DNA of 64,000 nucleotides from positions 114,966 through 178,965 of the forward strand of contig JANWXD010000005.1 of assembly GCA_025055455.1 (NCBI GenBank), written 5' to 3'. The position numbers and the translations under genes are program-made. Source of the DNA: Bryobacteraceae bacterium. GTDB taxonomy: Bacteria > Acidobacteriota > Terriglobia > Bryobacterales > Bryobacteraceae. Each line of letters opens with the position of its first letter. Position 1 is the stretch's first letter. The notes under the pieces were generated by a model that was not told the origin of the DNA, did no database searches, and saw nothing but the letters and a program-made list of their open reading frames with translations. Shown piece by piece: positions 26,548 through 36,569 of this stretch.

Positions 26548-27252
26548 ATGAAGATCTGCGGGCTTGTCCTCGCCTTACTGTTATCCGCGGCCCTACCGGC
26601 ACAGGGCTCGAACGTCATGGCCAGCTACTTCAGCCCCACGGACTTCGACCCATCGGCGGATCCGGACCACCCCGCTTGGAGAGGCATTCCGGGAGTTTTC
26701 GCCGACCGCGGTCCGCGGGGCGAACCCGCCCCCGGCCATCGGACCGAGATCCGTTCCCGCTGGACGGAGCGCTTTCTCTACTTCTTATTTATCTGTCCGT
26801 ACGAGCGCCTGCACCTCAAACCCAATCCGACGACGACCGAAGAAACCAACAAGCTCTGGGAGTGGGACGTAGCGGAGGTTTTTATCGGGGCGGACTTTAA
26901 CAACATTCGGCAGTACAAGGAATTCCAGGTTTCGCCGCAGGGCGAATGGGTGGATCTCGACATTGACCGCGACAACCCCAAGCCCGAGGGCGGCTGGCGG
27001 TGGAACTCCGGCTTTCAGGTCAAAGCCCGCATCGACGAGGCCCGCAAGATCTGGTACGGGGAAATGAAAATTCCCATTTCGGCCATTGACCGGCGCAAGC
27101 CCGAGCCGGGCTTGGAGATGCGCATCAACCTCTACCGGATCCAAGGGCCACCGCCCAACCGCGTCTATATCGCCTGGCAGCCCACCGGCGCGCCGAGCTA
27201 TCACGTGCCGGAGGCGTTCGGCCGTCTGCGGCTGGAAAAGGCGCCGCGCTGA
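26548..27252 (+). CDS. Secreted CBM9-like domain protein
   Basis: A 234-residue protein with a signal peptide (MKICGLVLALLLSAALPAQG) and a single carbohydrate-binding-module-9-like fold: AWRGIPGV, TEIRSRWTERFLYFLFICP, EVFIGADFNNIRQYKEFQVS, WYGEMKIPISAIDRR, EMRINLYRIQG. In this family the domain is often found alone in secreted proteins of unknown function. The ATG at 26548 is preceded by GGAGGGATC, a good ribosome site. It is divergent from the DinB-like gene, with about 100 bases between starts. Confidence 0.8.
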   Translation: MKICGLVLALLLSAALPAQGSNVMASYFSPTDFDPSADPDHPAWRGIPGVFADRGPRGEPAPGHRTEIRSRWTERFLYFLFICPYERLHLKPNPTTTEETNKLWEWDVAEVFIGADFNNIRQYKEFQVSPQGEWVDLDIDRDNPKPEGGWRWNSGFQVKARIDEARKIWYGEMKIPISAIDRRKPEPGLEMRINLYRIQGPPPNRVYIAWQPTGAPSYHVPEAFGRLRLEKAPR

Positions 27253-27339
27253 AGCCTGCCGCAAAGTGGGACCAGGGTCCGAGTTCGAGCAGCAGTCTCG
27301 ACCCCCGGCGCGGGGCTCTCCTCCGACCCCTATGGCCAG

Positions 27340-27897
27340 TCATGCCGCCTTCGGGCGCCGGCTGCGGGCGGACTCGAGGGCAGCCACGAGGCGGCGGATT
27401 CCCCCATGCCAGTCTGGAAACAGGTCTACGTACTGAATCTCGCGGCTGACGCGCGCGGGCACGGCACAGTCATCCAACCGCACGGGCAGCAAGTACAGCT
27501 CGTCGAGGGGGAGCCGGCGGGCGCACTCCAGCGCGTAGCGCAGCTCCGATTGGAACTCACCCCGCTTGCGCACCGCACGGCTCGAGAAGCAGGCGATGAA
27601 GAAATCCGCCAGTTCGATGGCGCGCTGGATGGCCCGCGGCCAGTCTTGTCCGGGGAGCAGTTTCTTACGGTCCAGCCAGGGATCGTAGCCGCGGCGTCGC
27701 AAGGCCCGATACAACCGCTCGACCTGTTCCAAGTCCTCCCGCACGTAAGCCAGAAACACCCGTGGCGCGGTCCGAGGCTGAAACTCGTAGCCGTGCCGGG
27801 TCGGCCGGAAAATGCCGAGCCCGTCAATGTCCACGGTGTAGCCTTCGCGGAGGCACTGGGCTAGGATGCGGACGACCTGTTCAACGCTGTTTGGCAC
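27340..27897 (-). CDS. TIR-domain protein with N-terminal HU-like segment
   Basis: A 185-residue protein. Residues 45-175 are a TIR domain: PRVFLAYVREDLEQVERLYR, RRRGYDPWLDRKKLLPGQDW, AIELADFFIACFSSRAVRKR, GEFQSELRYALE and LLPVRLDDC; Glu118 sits where NAD-cleaving TIR domains have their catalytic glutamate. Residues 1-36 (VEQVVRILAQCLREGYTVDI then DGLGIFRP) resemble helix 2 and the first strands of HU, partly matching the protein encoded just upstream. The two genes overlap by 17 bases. Bacterial TIR proteins often act in phage defence by depleting NAD or making signal nucleotides. Coupling to an HU-like DNA-binding module is inference from sequence. Confidence 0.8.
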   Translation of the reverse strand: MPNSVEQVVRILAQCLREGYTVDIDGLGIFRPTRHGYEFQPRTAPRVFLAYVREDLEQVERLYRALRRRGYDPWLDRKKLLPGQDWPRAIQRAIELADFFIACFSSRAVRKRGEFQSELRYALECARRLPLDELYLLPVRLDDCAVPARVSREIQYVDLFPDWHGGIRRLVAALESARSRRPKAA

Positions 27898-28099
27898 GGG
27901 AACGATCCTTTTGGGGAGTCAAACGGAAGCGCGCCTTGCGGCCGGGCGCGAGCGTGCCCAAATCCGGCAACGTCACCGGCCGGCCCTTCTTGAGCTCTTT
28001 GAGGATCCGGTGAAGGACACGATCCAGACGATCCGCCGCAGCCGCCTCGGTTAGCTTGGCCTGCCGGGCAATCCTTCGGGCCAGTTCCGCCTTGTTCAT
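27881..28099 (-). CDS. Small HU-like DNA-binding protein
   Basis: A 72-residue protein starting MNKAELARRIARQAKLTEAA, followed by ADRLDRVLHRILKELKKG and RPVTLPDLGTLAPGRKARF, closely following the HU/IHF plan (two helices then VTLPGFGTF). The DNA-embracing arm is replaced by a short basic tail (RLTPQKDRSRAKQR), so it is shorter than the usual 90 residues. It overlaps the downstream TIR gene by 17 bases and probably works with it. A TATTAT element lies 4 bases before the ATG, suggesting a leaderless transcript; no Shine-Dalgarno is visible. Confidence 0.8.
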   Translation of the reverse strand: MNKAELARRIARQAKLTEAAAADRLDRVLHRILKELKKGRPVTLPDLGTLAPGRKARFRLTPQKDRSRAKQR

Positions 28100-28248
28100 G
28101 CCGATAATATGCTAGCAGTGCCTCGGAAGCGGGCCGGAGCGGCGTGGGTCGAAAACCGACGCCAGAAAACGCACCAGCAGCCTGTAGGACAATCGGTTAC
28201 AGGCGACTCGCCCTCGTCCGGGGGCCCGCACAAGGAGAAGTGAACGAC

Positions 28249-29193
28249 GTGTCAAATTCCTTCAGTCGAACCGTTGCCGCCGAAGAGCGACGTCTCGAAG
28301 AGCGGCTTGCTTGCCGCCGGGCCATCGAAGCGCTCCACCACAAGGGACGCCGCGCCCACGGCAGGGGCGACTTTTTGCTCCGGCACGACCGGGCGCTGGC
28401 ACCCGTCCTGCGGCTGATGTTGCAAGCGGCCGGTTTATACCGGCGCGGAGTCGAAAATGCCCACCGGCCGGTCATCCGCACGCTCCCGCTTTGCTTTCCT
28501 ACTCTGCCTGCCCACGTGAATCCCTTCCGGATCCTGCACTTGAGCGATTTTCACATCGACGGCATGGACCGGCTCGCGGAAGTGCTCGCCGAGCAAGTTC
28601 AACAGCTTCCCTGTGACGTCTGCGTGCTGACGGGGGACTATCGCTTTGAAGTGGAGGGTCCTTGGAGGGAGGTAATCCCCCGCATGGCGCACGTGGTCTC
28701 TCGGATTCGCGCCCGGCGCGGGGTCTTCGGCATCCTCGGCAACCACGACTGCGCGGACATGGCGCGGCCGCTGGAGGAGCTGGGCATCCGGCTGCTGGTG
28801 AACGAAGCCGTGGAGGTCGCCGACGGCGTGTGGCTGGCCGGCGTGGATGATCCGCACTACTACGGCTGCGACGACCTGAAGCGAGCCATCTTGTCCATAC
28901 CGCCGGGCGCGTTCAAGATCCTGCTGGCCCACTCGCCGGAAATGTTCGCCGAGGCGGCGGCGGCCGGCTTCGATTTGTACCTGTGCGGCCACACGCACTG
29001 GGGTCAGATTCGCATGCCGTGGGGGACGGCGCCGCTCGTCAACGCGCGCTGCCCCAAAGCCTACACGGCGGGTCTGTGGCGCCACGGAGCCCTGCTGGGC
29101 TACACCAGCGCAGGCGTCGGCTGCTCCATGCTCCCGGTGCGCTTCAACTGTCCGCCGGAAATCGTGCAGATCGAGCTGCGCGTCGCCCAGTGA
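28249..29193 (+). CDS. Calcineurin-like metallophosphoesterase
   Basis: A 314-residue phosphoesterase with the full metal-binding set: LHLSDFHIDGMD, LTGDYRF, ILGNHDCAD, LLAHSPEMF and LCGHTHWGQIRMP. The arrangement resembles the YaeI/LpxG-type group, some of which cleave UDP-2,3-diacylglucosamine, but the substrate cannot be deduced. About 90 residues of charged helical sequence precede the catalytic domain. Start choice: GTG at 28249, 11 bases after AAGGAG; GTG at 28240 is only 2 bases from that site, and the frame is open further upstream without a ribosome site. It ends 20 bases before the convergent YVTN gene. Confidence 0.85.
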   Translation: MSNSFSRTVAAEERRLEERLACRRAIEALHHKGRRAHGRGDFLLRHDRALAPVLRLMLQAAGLYRRGVENAHRPVIRTLPLCFPTLPAHVNPFRILHLSDFHIDGMDRLAEVLAEQVQQLPCDVCVLTGDYRFEVEGPWREVIPRMAHVVSRIRARRGVFGILGNHDCADMARPLEELGIRLLVNEAVEVADGVWLAGVDDPHYYGCDDLKRAILSIPPGAFKILLAHSPEMFAEAAAAGFDLYLCGHTHWGQIRMPWGTAPLVNARCPKAYTAGLWRHGALLGYTSAGVGCSMLPVRFNCPPEIVQIELRVAQ

Positions 29194-29213
29194 CGGCACA
29201 AGGTCGAACCGCC

Positions 29214-30191
29214 TCAGCCCGCCCCCAGCAGCCACACCGCGTCCGGGCCAGAGCCCTCAGGCGTGCGGATGCGCCGCACAATTTTGCGTTCCGGCACGGA
29301 GATCACGTACACGACATCCTCCTCCTGCGCGGCAGCGAACGCCAGGCGCCCATCGCTCGAGACATGCAGTGACACCGGACGCCCCTCCAGCGCCACGCGC
29401 TCCACGACCTTCCCGGCAGATGGATCGGCGAACTCCACAGCCTGGTCGTGCATCAAGGCGTAGACGAGGAGCTTGCCGTCGGGCGTGATCCCGATGCGGA
29501 CCGGCCCGCGCCCGGTCGCAATCTGCCCGGCCGGCTGCCGTCGCACCGCGTCGATCACCGTGACTGCGGCCCCGTCTCGGTTGACCACGTACAGCCGGGA
29601 TCCATCGGGCGACAACACGCTGCCCTCCGGGCGAGTCCCTGTGGGAATCCGCTCGATGGCCCCGGTCTCCGTGTCGACCGCTGCCACGTTCGCCGAGCCG
29701 GCGTTGCTGACGAACACCCACCGGCCCGGGCGGTCCCAGGCCACGATGTGGGAGGTCTTGCCTCCCGTGTCCAGGCTCCGCACGATCCGGCGCGAGGCGG
29801 CGTCAATGACGACCAGCCGATCGGGAAGCTCCGTGCTCACCGCGACGCGTCCGGACGGCGCATGGAACGCGATGCCGTGCGGCCGGCGGAATTCTCCGAG
29901 CGGAATGACCGCCACGCGTCTGCGCGCCTTCACATCCACCACGGAAACCGTGTTGCCGCCCGAGCCGGGCTCTTCGATGCGCATCGTGCCGTTGTCCGTA
30001 ATCCAGACGTAGCGCTCATCCGGCGACACCGTCATTTCGTGCGGGTGCCGGCCCGTGACCACGCGGGCGAGCAGCTCGCCCTCGAGCGTGTAAAATCCCA
30101 AAAAGCTTGCGGCCTTGTGCAGCACCAGCAACACCGGGCTCGCCGCGTGCAACATTCCGTGCACGACCAGCAACGCCAGCCAACGCCACAT
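29214..30191 (-). CDS. YVTN-type beta-propeller protein
   Basis: A 325-residue protein with a signal peptide ([15 protein letters not shown]) and about six repeats of the YVTN/YncE-like propeller, for example [60 protein letters not shown] and [19 protein letters not shown]. Such proteins are extracytoplasmic and bind partners or small molecules; some are annotated as lactonases, which is not supported here. The ATG at 30191 begins the signal peptide. Divergent from ilvD with 43 bases between starts. Confidence 0.82.
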   Translation of the reverse strand: MWRWLALLVVHGMLHAASPVLLVLHKAASFLGFYTLEGELLARVVTGRHPHEMTVSPDERYVWITDNGTMRIEEPGSGGNTVSVVDVKARRRVAVIPLGEFRRPHGIAFHAPSGRVAVSTELPDRLVVIDAASRRIVRSLDTGGKTSHIVAWDRPGRWVFVSNAGSANVAAVDTETGAIERIPTGTRPEGSVLSPDGSRLYVVNRDGAAVTVIDAVRRQPAGQIATGRGPVRIGITPDGKLLVYALMHDQAVEFADPSAGKVVERVALEGRPVSLHVSSDGRLAFAAAQEEDVVYVISVPERKIVRRIRTPEGSGPDAVWLLGAG

Positions 30192-30234
30192 CACCGCCTC
30201 CCTCGCAGACCTAGCAGATAGAATAGGGGATTCT

Positions 30235-31905
30235 ATGAAACTGCAAAGCCACATCATCACGCAAGGACGCGAGCGCGCCGGGGCGCGAGCCATGCTCAAA
30301 GCGATCGGCTTCACCGACGAGGACCTGGCCAAGCCCATCATCGGCATCGCTAACACCTGGGTGGAGACGATGCCCTGCAACTACCTGTTGCGCGACCTAG
30401 CGGCCAAAGTCAAAGAAGGCGTGCGCGCGGCCGGAGGTACGCCCATGGAGTTCAACACCGTGGCGATCAGCGACGGCGTCACCATGGGCACCGAGGGAAT
30501 GAAGACCTCCCTAGTCAGCCGCGAAGTGATCGCCGATTCCATCGAGCTGGTCGGCCGCGGCCACATGTTCGACGGGATCGTGGCTTTAGTAGCTTGCGAC
30601 AAGACCATCCCGGGAGCGGCCATGGCCTTGATCCGACTCAACGTCCCCGGTCTGGTGTTCTATGGCGGGACGATCCTGCCCGGCCAGTACAAAGGGCGCG
30701 ACATTACGTTGCAGGATGTCTACGAGGCCATCGGGGCCTGCGCCGCCGGGCGCATGACGGAGGAGGAGCTCCGGGAAATGGAAAACGTCGCTTGCCCCGG
30801 CCCGGGCGCTTGCGGCGGTCAGTTCACGGCCAACACGATGGCCACAGTCATGGAACTGATCGGGCTGTGTCCGCTCAATGTGGCCTCCATCCCTCAAGTG
30901 GATCCCCGCAAGGCAGACGCCGCATTTCGCTGCGGCCAAGTCATCATGGAGGCGGTCCGGCGCGATCTGAAGCCCCGCGACTTGCTGACGCGCGCCGCCT
31001 TCGAAAATGCCATCGCCGCCGTGGCCGCCACGGGCGGCTCGACGAACGCCGTGCTGCACTTGCTGGCCATGGCCCGCGAAGCCGGCATCCCCCTGGACAT
31101 CGAGGATTTTCAAACCATCAGCAACCGCACGCCGCTGCTGGCGGATCTGAAGCCTGCCGGCCGCTTCACGGCGGTGGATGTGGACCGGGCGGGCGGCATC
31201 GGCGTCGTGGCGCAGCGGCTGCTCGAAGCCGGCCTGATCGACGGCACAGCCCTGACCATTACCGGCCGCACGCTGGCGCAAGAAGCGGCGGAGGTCCGCG
31301 AGACGCCCGGCCAGCAAGTCATCCGCCCGCTCACCAACCCCATCAAACCCACGGGCGGCTTGGTGATCCTGAAGGGCACTTTGGCGCCGGAGGGCTGCGT
31401 CCTCAAAACTACGGGACTGGATCGGAAGACGCACCGCGGACCCGCTCGCGTCTTCAATCGGGAGGAAGAAGCCATGGAGGCGGTGACGCAGGGCCGGATC
31501 CGCCCCGGCGATGTGGTGGTGATCCGCTACGAAGGTCCCGCCGGGGGACCCGGCATGCGCGAGATGCTGGGCGTCACCGGCGCCATTGTCGGGGCCGGCC
31601 TGGCCGACAGCGTGGCGCTGGTCACCGACGGGCGATTCAGCGGTGCCACGCGCGGGTTCATGGTGGGCCACGTGGCGCCCGAAGCCGCGCGGGGCGGTCC
31701 GCTCGCTTTCGTCGAAGAAGGGGATTCCATCTACCTGGACGTCGACCGGCGCGTCATTGACTTGGAGGTTCCGGCGGAAACGCTGGCGCAGCGCCGCGCT
31801 GCGTGGACGGCCCCGCCGCCCCGCTACCGTTCGGGAGTGCTCGCCAAGTACGCCGCCCTCGTGGCTTCCGCCTCCGAAGGCGCGGTCACGATCGCGCCCC
31901 TCTAG
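30235..31905 (+). CDS. ilvD: Dihydroxy-acid dehydratase
   Basis: A 556-residue enzyme of branched-chain amino acid synthesis that dehydrates 2,3-dihydroxy acids to 2-keto acids. Iron-sulfur ligand cysteines are in [22 protein letters not shown] and [15 protein letters not shown]; other hallmarks are [29 protein letters not shown] and [17 protein letters not shown]. Length is usual. The ATG at 30235 is chosen for the family start ([18 protein letters not shown]). A TAGAAT element at 30219-30224 and AGGGG just before the start may be promoter and ribosome site. No other ilv or leu gene is near. Confidence 0.95.
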   Translation: MKLQSHIITQGRERAGARAMLKAIGFTDEDLAKPIIGIANTWVETMPCNYLLRDLAAKVKEGVRAAGGTPMEFNTVAISDGVTMGTEGMKTSLVSREVIADSIELVGRGHMFDGIVALVACDKTIPGAAMALIRLNVPGLVFYGGTILPGQYKGRDITLQDVYEAIGACAAGRMTEEELREMENVACPGPGACGGQFTANTMATVMELIGLCPLNVASIPQVDPRKADAAFRCGQVIMEAVRRDLKPRDLLTRAAFENAIAAVAATGGSTNAVLHLLAMAREAGIPLDIEDFQTISNRTPLLADLKPAGRFTAVDVDRAGGIGVVAQRLLEAGLIDGTALTITGRTLAQEAAEVRETPGQQVIRPLTNPIKPTGGLVILKGTLAPEGCVLKTTGLDRKTHRGPARVFNREEEAMEAVTQGRIRPGDVVVIRYEGPAGGPGMREMLGVTGAIVGAGLADSVALVTDGRFSGATRGFMVGHVAPEAARGGPLAFVEEGDSIYLDVDRRVIDLEVPAETLAQRRAAWTAPPPRYRSGVLAKYAALVASASEGAVTIAPL

Positions 31906-31955
31906 CCGGCCGGCGCGCTTCTCGGATCTGCGGGTCTGCCGCGGTGCCGCCTTCC

Positions 31956-33107
31956 CTACTGGATCAGTTTGCGCTGTCTCAGGTAGGCCGGCACATCCAG
32001 ATCCTCCGGCTCTGGGAGCGAGGCTTCCAGGGGCGAAACGGGAGGCGCCTCGGCGCGCGACGCGGGCCCCGGCTCGGGTCGCGAGACCGCAGCAATTGGA
32101 GCTGGGGATCCCACTGGAGCCGTCTCGCGCGAAAAGCCCGTGGCGATCACAGTGACCTTGACCGCGTCCCCCATGGCGTCGTTCAACGCTAGTCCGAAAT
32201 TGACCACCGCGTCCTCCCGGCCCGTGGCTTCCCGGATGAACTGACAGGCCTCGCTGACGTCGTGTAAGCCCAGCGCTTGGGATCCGGTGATGTTGACGAG
32301 CACGCTGGCCGCCCCCGCAATGCCTCCTTCCTCGATGAGCGGAGACCGGATCGCCTGCCGGGCAGCCTCGAGCGCGGCCTTTTCTCCTCGGGCCACGGCC
32401 GTTCCCATGACGGCGAAACCCATCCCCTGCAAGGTCGCGCGGAGGTCGGCGAAATCCCGGTTGATCAGGCCGGGCCGCAAGATGATGTCGCTGATGCCCT
32501 CGACCGCCTGCCGCACGACGTCGTCGGCCAGCCGAAACGCCTCCCCGAGGCTGATGCCCGGGGGCGCCAGCGCAAGTAGCCGGTCATTGTACAGCGGGAC
32601 CCAAGCGTCCACCGTCGCGGCCAGCTCCGCCAGACCGCGCTCGGCATTCTGCATGCGCCGCGGCCCTTCGAAGCGGAACGGCATAGTCACCACGGCCACC
32701 GTCAGCGCTCCCAGTCCCTTGGCCAGGGTGGCGATGACCGGCGCCGCCCCGGTGCCCGTGCCGCAGCCGAGGGCCGCCACCAGGAACACCATCTCGGCGT
32801 CTTGGAGCATCTCCGTAATCCGCTCCGTATCGTCCAGCGCCGCCTGTCGGCCGATCTCCGGGTCCGCCCCCGCGCCCAAGCCGCGCGTGAGCTTCTCGCC
32901 GATCTGGAGCTTATAGGGCACAGCGGAGGCCCGCAAGGCTTGAGCATCGGTGTTCACCACGCAAAATTCCACGCCTTCCAGGCCTCCGCTCATCATGCGC
33001 CCCACGGCGTTAGAGCCACCTCCGCCCACGCCGATCACCTTGAAACGGGTGCCGCGGGGGGCCTCTTCGTGCAGTTCGAATTTCAGACCGTTTCCCTGCG
33101 CCTCCAT
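31956..33107 (-). CDS. ftsZ: Cell division protein FtsZ with altered GTP-binding loop
   Basis: A 383-residue tubulin-like GTPase forming the division ring. Typical parts: FKVIGVGGGGSNAVGRMM, FCVVNTDAQAL, PEIGRQAALDDTERI, the T7 loop region INRDFADLRATL, and the C-terminal peptide DLDVPAYLRQRK that binds FtsA and other partners. The tubulin signature loop, normally GGGTGTG, reads GCGTGTG here, with Cys115 replacing a Gly; the following TKPFxFEG is TMPFRFEG. Both are unusual in an otherwise complete protein. The last gene of the dcw cluster, 9 bases after ftsA. Ends 50 bases from convergent ilvD. Confidence 0.95.
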   Translation of the reverse strand: MEAQGNGLKFELHEEAPRGTRFKVIGVGGGGSNAVGRMMSGGLEGVEFCVVNTDAQALRASAVPYKLQIGEKLTRGLGAGADPEIGRQAALDDTERITEMLQDAEMVFLVAALGCGTGTGAAPVIATLAKGLGALTVAVVTMPFRFEGPRRMQNAERGLAELAATVDAWVPLYNDRLLALAPPGISLGEAFRLADDVVRQAVEGISDIILRPGLINRDFADLRATLQGMGFAVMGTAVARGEKAALEAARQAIRSPLIEEGGIAGAASVLVNITGSQALGLHDVSEACQFIREATGREDAVVNFGLALNDAMGDAVKVTVIATGFSRETAPVGSPAPIAAVSRPEPGPASRAEAPPVSPLEASLPEPEDLDVPAYLRQRKLIQ

Positions 33108-33116
33108 CGTCCAACC

Positions 33117-34376
33117 TCACTCCTTTCGTCGGAAGATTCCGCCCAGAAGCCCGCCGTTTCGCCGGGGGGCGCTGCGGTACTTCAACCGGGCAGCGTACAT
33201 CAGCAACCCGGCTGCCGTGGTCCAGGCCGGGTGATCCAGCTCCTCGGGCCAGTCCAGAATCCCTACGGGCAAACCGTTCTGCGCCCGGCAATGAAGCACT
33301 CGCTCGGCCACGTCACACATGCCGTTCAGCGCCGCGCCCCCGCCGCAGAGCACAATTCCGTTGAACAAGGACCGCTCGAGGCCGGCCTGCGCCAGCTCCC
33401 GTTGGATGAACCAGAACAGCTCCTCGGCCCGCGCTTCCAAGATCATGCTCAGCTCCCGCCGGGACGCCTGGCGCGGCGCCCGGCCCGGCCCACAAGGGAG
33501 GGCGATCACGCTGTTGGCCGCCGCCAGCTCAGCCAGCGCACATCCGCACTCCTCCTTGAGCCGCGCAGCGTCGTCGTAGCTGACGCAGAAGCCGTGGGCG
33601 ACATCCCGCGTCAGATGATCGCCCCCGAGCGGGATGGTCGCCGCGTGGGTGACGATGTCGCCCGCGTAAGCCACCAGCTCGGTCGAGTGCAGGCCGACGT
33701 CGACCACGGCAATGCCCTCCCGCCGCTCCGCAGGGTGGACCGCAGCGTAAGCCGCCGCGACCGCTTCGAAGACCGTCTCCTCCACCACCACCCCGGCCTG
33801 GTTGGCGGCCGCCACCAGCGCCTGATGCTCGTACACCGAAGCAGTGATCACCTGCACGTAGGACTCGAGGCGGGAACCCATAGCCCCGACGGGATTGTGG
33901 TACTCCACGCGCCCGTCCAAGACGAACTCCCGTGGGAAGACTTGCAGCACCATCCGATCCGCCGGCAAGTGCACGCGACAGGCATCCTCCACCGCCTGCC
34001 GCAGATCCTGCGCCCGCACCTCCCGGGGCCGTCCCATCGGGTGCAGTCCCTGGCTCACCATCGCCTGAATGCTCGGCCCGCCCACCCCGAGCACGGCCGA
34101 CTCGACGGCCACCCCGGCGCGGGTCTCGGCTTGCTCGACTGCCTGGCGGACGGATTCGCTCAACGCGGCGGCGTCAGCCACGCGCCCACGCGACCAGCCG
34201 GCGCCGGGCGCTTCGCCGAAGCCAACCAAACGCAGGCAGACCCCCGACAAACAACCCACCAAACAGCGCGTCCGAGCGCTGCCGGCATCGATGCCTGCCA
34301 CGATGACGCCGGCCACGCCACGCGTTTCCCGTCGCTTCCGGCTTCGCAAGACCACCCTGCCCGGAGCGCCGCGCAC
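33117..34376 (-). CDS. ftsA: Cell division protein FtsA
   Basis: A 419-residue actin-like protein that tethers FtsZ to the membrane. Visible are the phosphate-1 loop VAGIDAGSARTR, the phosphate-2 loop GIAVVDVGLHSTELVAYAG, GGDHLTRDVAHGFCVSYDDA, the adenosine motif IVLCGGGAALNGM and the amphipathic C-terminal helix GGLLGGIFRRKE. The GTG at 34376 is favoured because GGAGGAG stands 8 bases upstream across the ftsQ stop; a GTG at 34316 closer to the actin fold has no such site. Spacing to ftsQ is 2 bases. Confidence 0.93.
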   Translation of the reverse strand: MRGAPGRVVLRSRKRRETRGVAGVIVAGIDAGSARTRCLVGCLSGVCLRLVGFGEAPGAGWSRGRVADAAALSESVRQAVEQAETRAGVAVESAVLGVGGPSIQAMVSQGLHPMGRPREVRAQDLRQAVEDACRVHLPADRMVLQVFPREFVLDGRVEYHNPVGAMGSRLESYVQVITASVYEHQALVAAANQAGVVVEETVFEAVAAAYAAVHPAERREGIAVVDVGLHSTELVAYAGDIVTHAATIPLGGDHLTRDVAHGFCVSYDDAARLKEECGCALAELAAANSVIALPCGPGRAPRQASRRELSMILEARAEELFWFIQRELAQAGLERSLFNGIVLCGGGAALNGMCDVAERVLHCRAQNGLPVGILDWPEELDHPAWTTAAGLLMYAARLKYRSAPRRNGGLLGGIFRRKE

Positions 34377-34378
34377 GG

Positions 34379-35182
34379 TTAGGGCTCCTCCGCGATGATC
34401 CGATCCTCCAGCCGCAGGTCGAATACCGCGGCCTGCGGCAGCCTGCGCCGGATCTCGGCGTAGTGAGCGAAAAAGTTTTCCAGCCGCGCGCGGAAATTCT
34501 CCGCGCCCACTTTCAAGGCCAAAGCCTGGTCCTGCGTCGTACAGGTGATCAGCACATTGTCCGGATCCGAAACGTCAAGCTCCGAAATCCGCGCCGCCAA
34601 GTCCGGTCCGACTTCTTTCAGGACGCGCAAAGCGCACTCGACCCGGACGCGGCGCATCGGCAGGCTTTGCTGCGGCAGCAAGCCAGTGAGCACCGGCAGT
34701 TCGAAGCGCGCCCGCGCCGGCAGGCGCAAGAACACCCCTTCGGCGTCGATCAGCACTACCTGGGTGGCCTGCCGCGAAGGCACTCGGACGAAGGCCACCG
34801 GCTGCCGCTCGACAAGGCGTACGCGGAGCTCGCGCGGCCACCGCCGCTCGACCGCGGCGTCTTTGACCCAGTCCACAGCGAGCAGCTGCCGGCGGCGCTC
34901 GGCCAGCGGCGCCAGATAGACGCTCTTGCCGAAGTCGGCCGCGAAAACCTGGAGGATGTCGCTGCGGGGCGCGTACCGGATGCCCTCGATCTGCACGCCC
35001 GGCCCGTGCGGCCCATCCGGGCCCGCCAGAACGAATCGCTCGTCCGTGGCGAGGAACCGGTCCACGCGGTGGTAGCACCACGCCACGGCCCCTGCAAACG
35101 CCAGCGCCGCCGTCCCGAAGCCCAGAGCGCGCAGTATGGCGCGTCTCCGGGATGCGCCGCTCGCTGCCAGCCGGCGCCCCAT
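34379..35182 (-). CDS. ftsQ: Cell division protein FtsQ/DivIB
   Basis: A 267-residue bitopic protein: a basic cytoplasmic start, one transmembrane helix (ALGFGTAALAFAGAVAWCY, about 18-36), then a POTRA domain (VQIEGIRYAPRSDILQVFA, VDWVKDAAVERRWPRELRVR, VERQPVAFVR) and the FtsQ beta domain. It recruits FtsL/FtsB and later divisome proteins. The ATG at 35182 is preceded by GGGAGG with 8-base spacing and lies 1 base after murC. In many bacteria murB or ddl separates murC from ftsQ; neither is present here. Confidence 0.92.
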   Translation of the reverse strand: MGRRLAASGASRRRAILRALGFGTAALAFAGAVAWCYHRVDRFLATDERFVLAGPDGPHGPGVQIEGIRYAPRSDILQVFAADFGKSVYLAPLAERRRQLLAVDWVKDAAVERRWPRELRVRLVERQPVAFVRVPSRQATQVVLIDAEGVFLRLPARARFELPVLTGLLPQQSLPMRRVRVECALRVLKEVGPDLAARISELDVSDPDNVLITCTTQDQALALKVGAENFRARLENFFAHYAEIRRRLPQAAVFDLRLEDRIIAEEP

Positions 35183-35183
35183 C

Positions 35184-36569
35184 CTAGCGACCTCCCCCGA
35201 GGTGGGCCAAAATGAGTTCGCCGGCTTGCCAGACGTTGCCCGCCCCCAGCGTGAGAATCGCATCCCCGGGCTCCGCCGCCGCCGCTACCATGGCGGCTCC
35301 GGATTCCAGATCCGGGGCATACTCGGCTCGGCGGTGACCGAAACTGCGCAGCCGCTCGACCAGCGACGCCCCGCTGACGCCCTCGATCGGCGGCTCGGAG
35401 GCGGCGTAGACATCCAGCACCACGACCGTGTCTGCCTGGTGGAACGACCGCGCAAACTCGTCCATCAGATGGAAGGTGCGCGTATAGCGATGCGGCTGAA
35501 ACAGGACATGGATCCGCCGGTAGGGTCCGAGTCGCGCCGCCGCCAAAGTGGCGCGGATCTCGGTGGGATGGTGGCCGTAGTCGTCTAGCACCACCACCCC
35601 GCCGGCGGCGCCGCGCATCTGGAAGCGGCGCTCCACTCCGGCGAACTGCTCCAAAGCTTCGCGAATCGTTTCGGGCTCGATGTGGAGCTCGAGGGCTACG
35701 GCCGCCGCCGCCGCCGCATTCAACACGTTGTGCGCCCCCGGAACCGGAATGCGGAACCAACCGAGCTCGCCCTGACGCCGCCGCAGCCGGAAGCGGCTGC
35801 CCTCCGGCCCGCATTGCACCTCGCTCGTCACGAGCTCGGCCTGGGCGCTGGTCCCGTAAGTGAGCGTCCGCCGCCCAACGGCCGGGATGATCTTCTGCAC
35901 GTTCTCGTCGTCCAGGCACAGGATTGCCGCCCCATAGAAAGGAACCTTGTTGACGAACTCCGTGAACGCCGCCCGCGCCTCGTCGATCGTTGGGTAGCAG
36001 TCCACGTGTTCGTGATCGATGTTCGTCACGACGGCCAGAATCGGCGACAGCTTCAGAAAGGAGCGGTCGCTTTCGTCGGATTCGACCACGAAAAAGTCGC
36101 TTTTGCCGACGCGGGCGTTGGCGCCCCCCATGGCCGACACCCTCCCACCCACTACTACGGTGGGATCCAAGCCGGCATGGCTCAGCACGGCGGCGATCAT
36201 CGAGGTGGTCGTCGTCTTGCCGTGGCTGCCGGCCACCGCGATTCCGTACTTCAGGCGCATCAGTTCCGCCAGCATCTCCCCGCGGGAAATTACCGGGATC
36301 TGGCGGCGCCGGGCCTCGAGCACTTCCGGATTGTCGGGTCCCACGGCCGAGCTGACCACCACGGCCCGCGCCTCGCCGAGATTCTCCGCGGCGTGACCCT
36401 CGACGATGCGCGCTCCCAGCCGGGCCAGCCGCTCCGTCACGGGGCTCAACTTCAGGTCGGAGCCGCTGACCGGGTAGCCGAGGTTGAGCAGGATCTCGGC
36501 GATGCCGCTCATGCCGATGCCGCCAATGCCCACGAAATGCACGGGCTGGCGCTGAAAAAACATTTTCAT
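35184..36569 (-). CDS. murC: UDP-N-acetylmuramate--L-alanine ligase
   Basis: A 461-residue Mur ligase that adds L-Ala to UDP-MurNAc. The N-terminal dinucleotide-like motif [21 protein letters not shown] loop [13 protein letters not shown], the EADESD-like [22 protein letters not shown] and the C-terminal [17 protein letters not shown] are all typical of MurC. The start overlaps the murG stop by 4 bases. Length is normal. Confidence 0.95.
   Translation of the reverse strand: MKMFFQRQPVHFVGIGGIGMSGIAEILLNLGYPVSGSDLKLSPVTERLARLGARIVEGHAAENLGEARAVVVSSAVGPDNPEVLEARRRQIPVISRGEMLAELMRLKYGIAVAGSHGKTTTTSMIAAVLSHAGLDPTVVVGGRVSAMGGANARVGKSDFFVVESDESDRSFLKLSPILAVVTNIDHEHVDCYPTIDEARAAFTEFVNKVPFYGAAILCLDDENVQKIIPAVGRRTLTYGTSAQAELVTSEVQCGPEGSRFRLRRRQGELGWFRIPVPGAHNVLNAAAAAAVALELHIEPETIREALEQFAGVERRFQMRGAAGGVVVLDDYGHHPTEIRATLAAARLGPYRRIHVLFQPHRYTRTFHLMDEFARSFHQADTVVVLDVYAASEPPIEGVSGASLVERLRSFGHRRAEYAPDLESGAAMVAAAAEPGDAILTLGAGNVWQAGELILAHLGGGR

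Noticed and set aside
32802..34382. 526-codon plus-strand ORF
   Set aside because: Antisense to ftsZ and ftsA.
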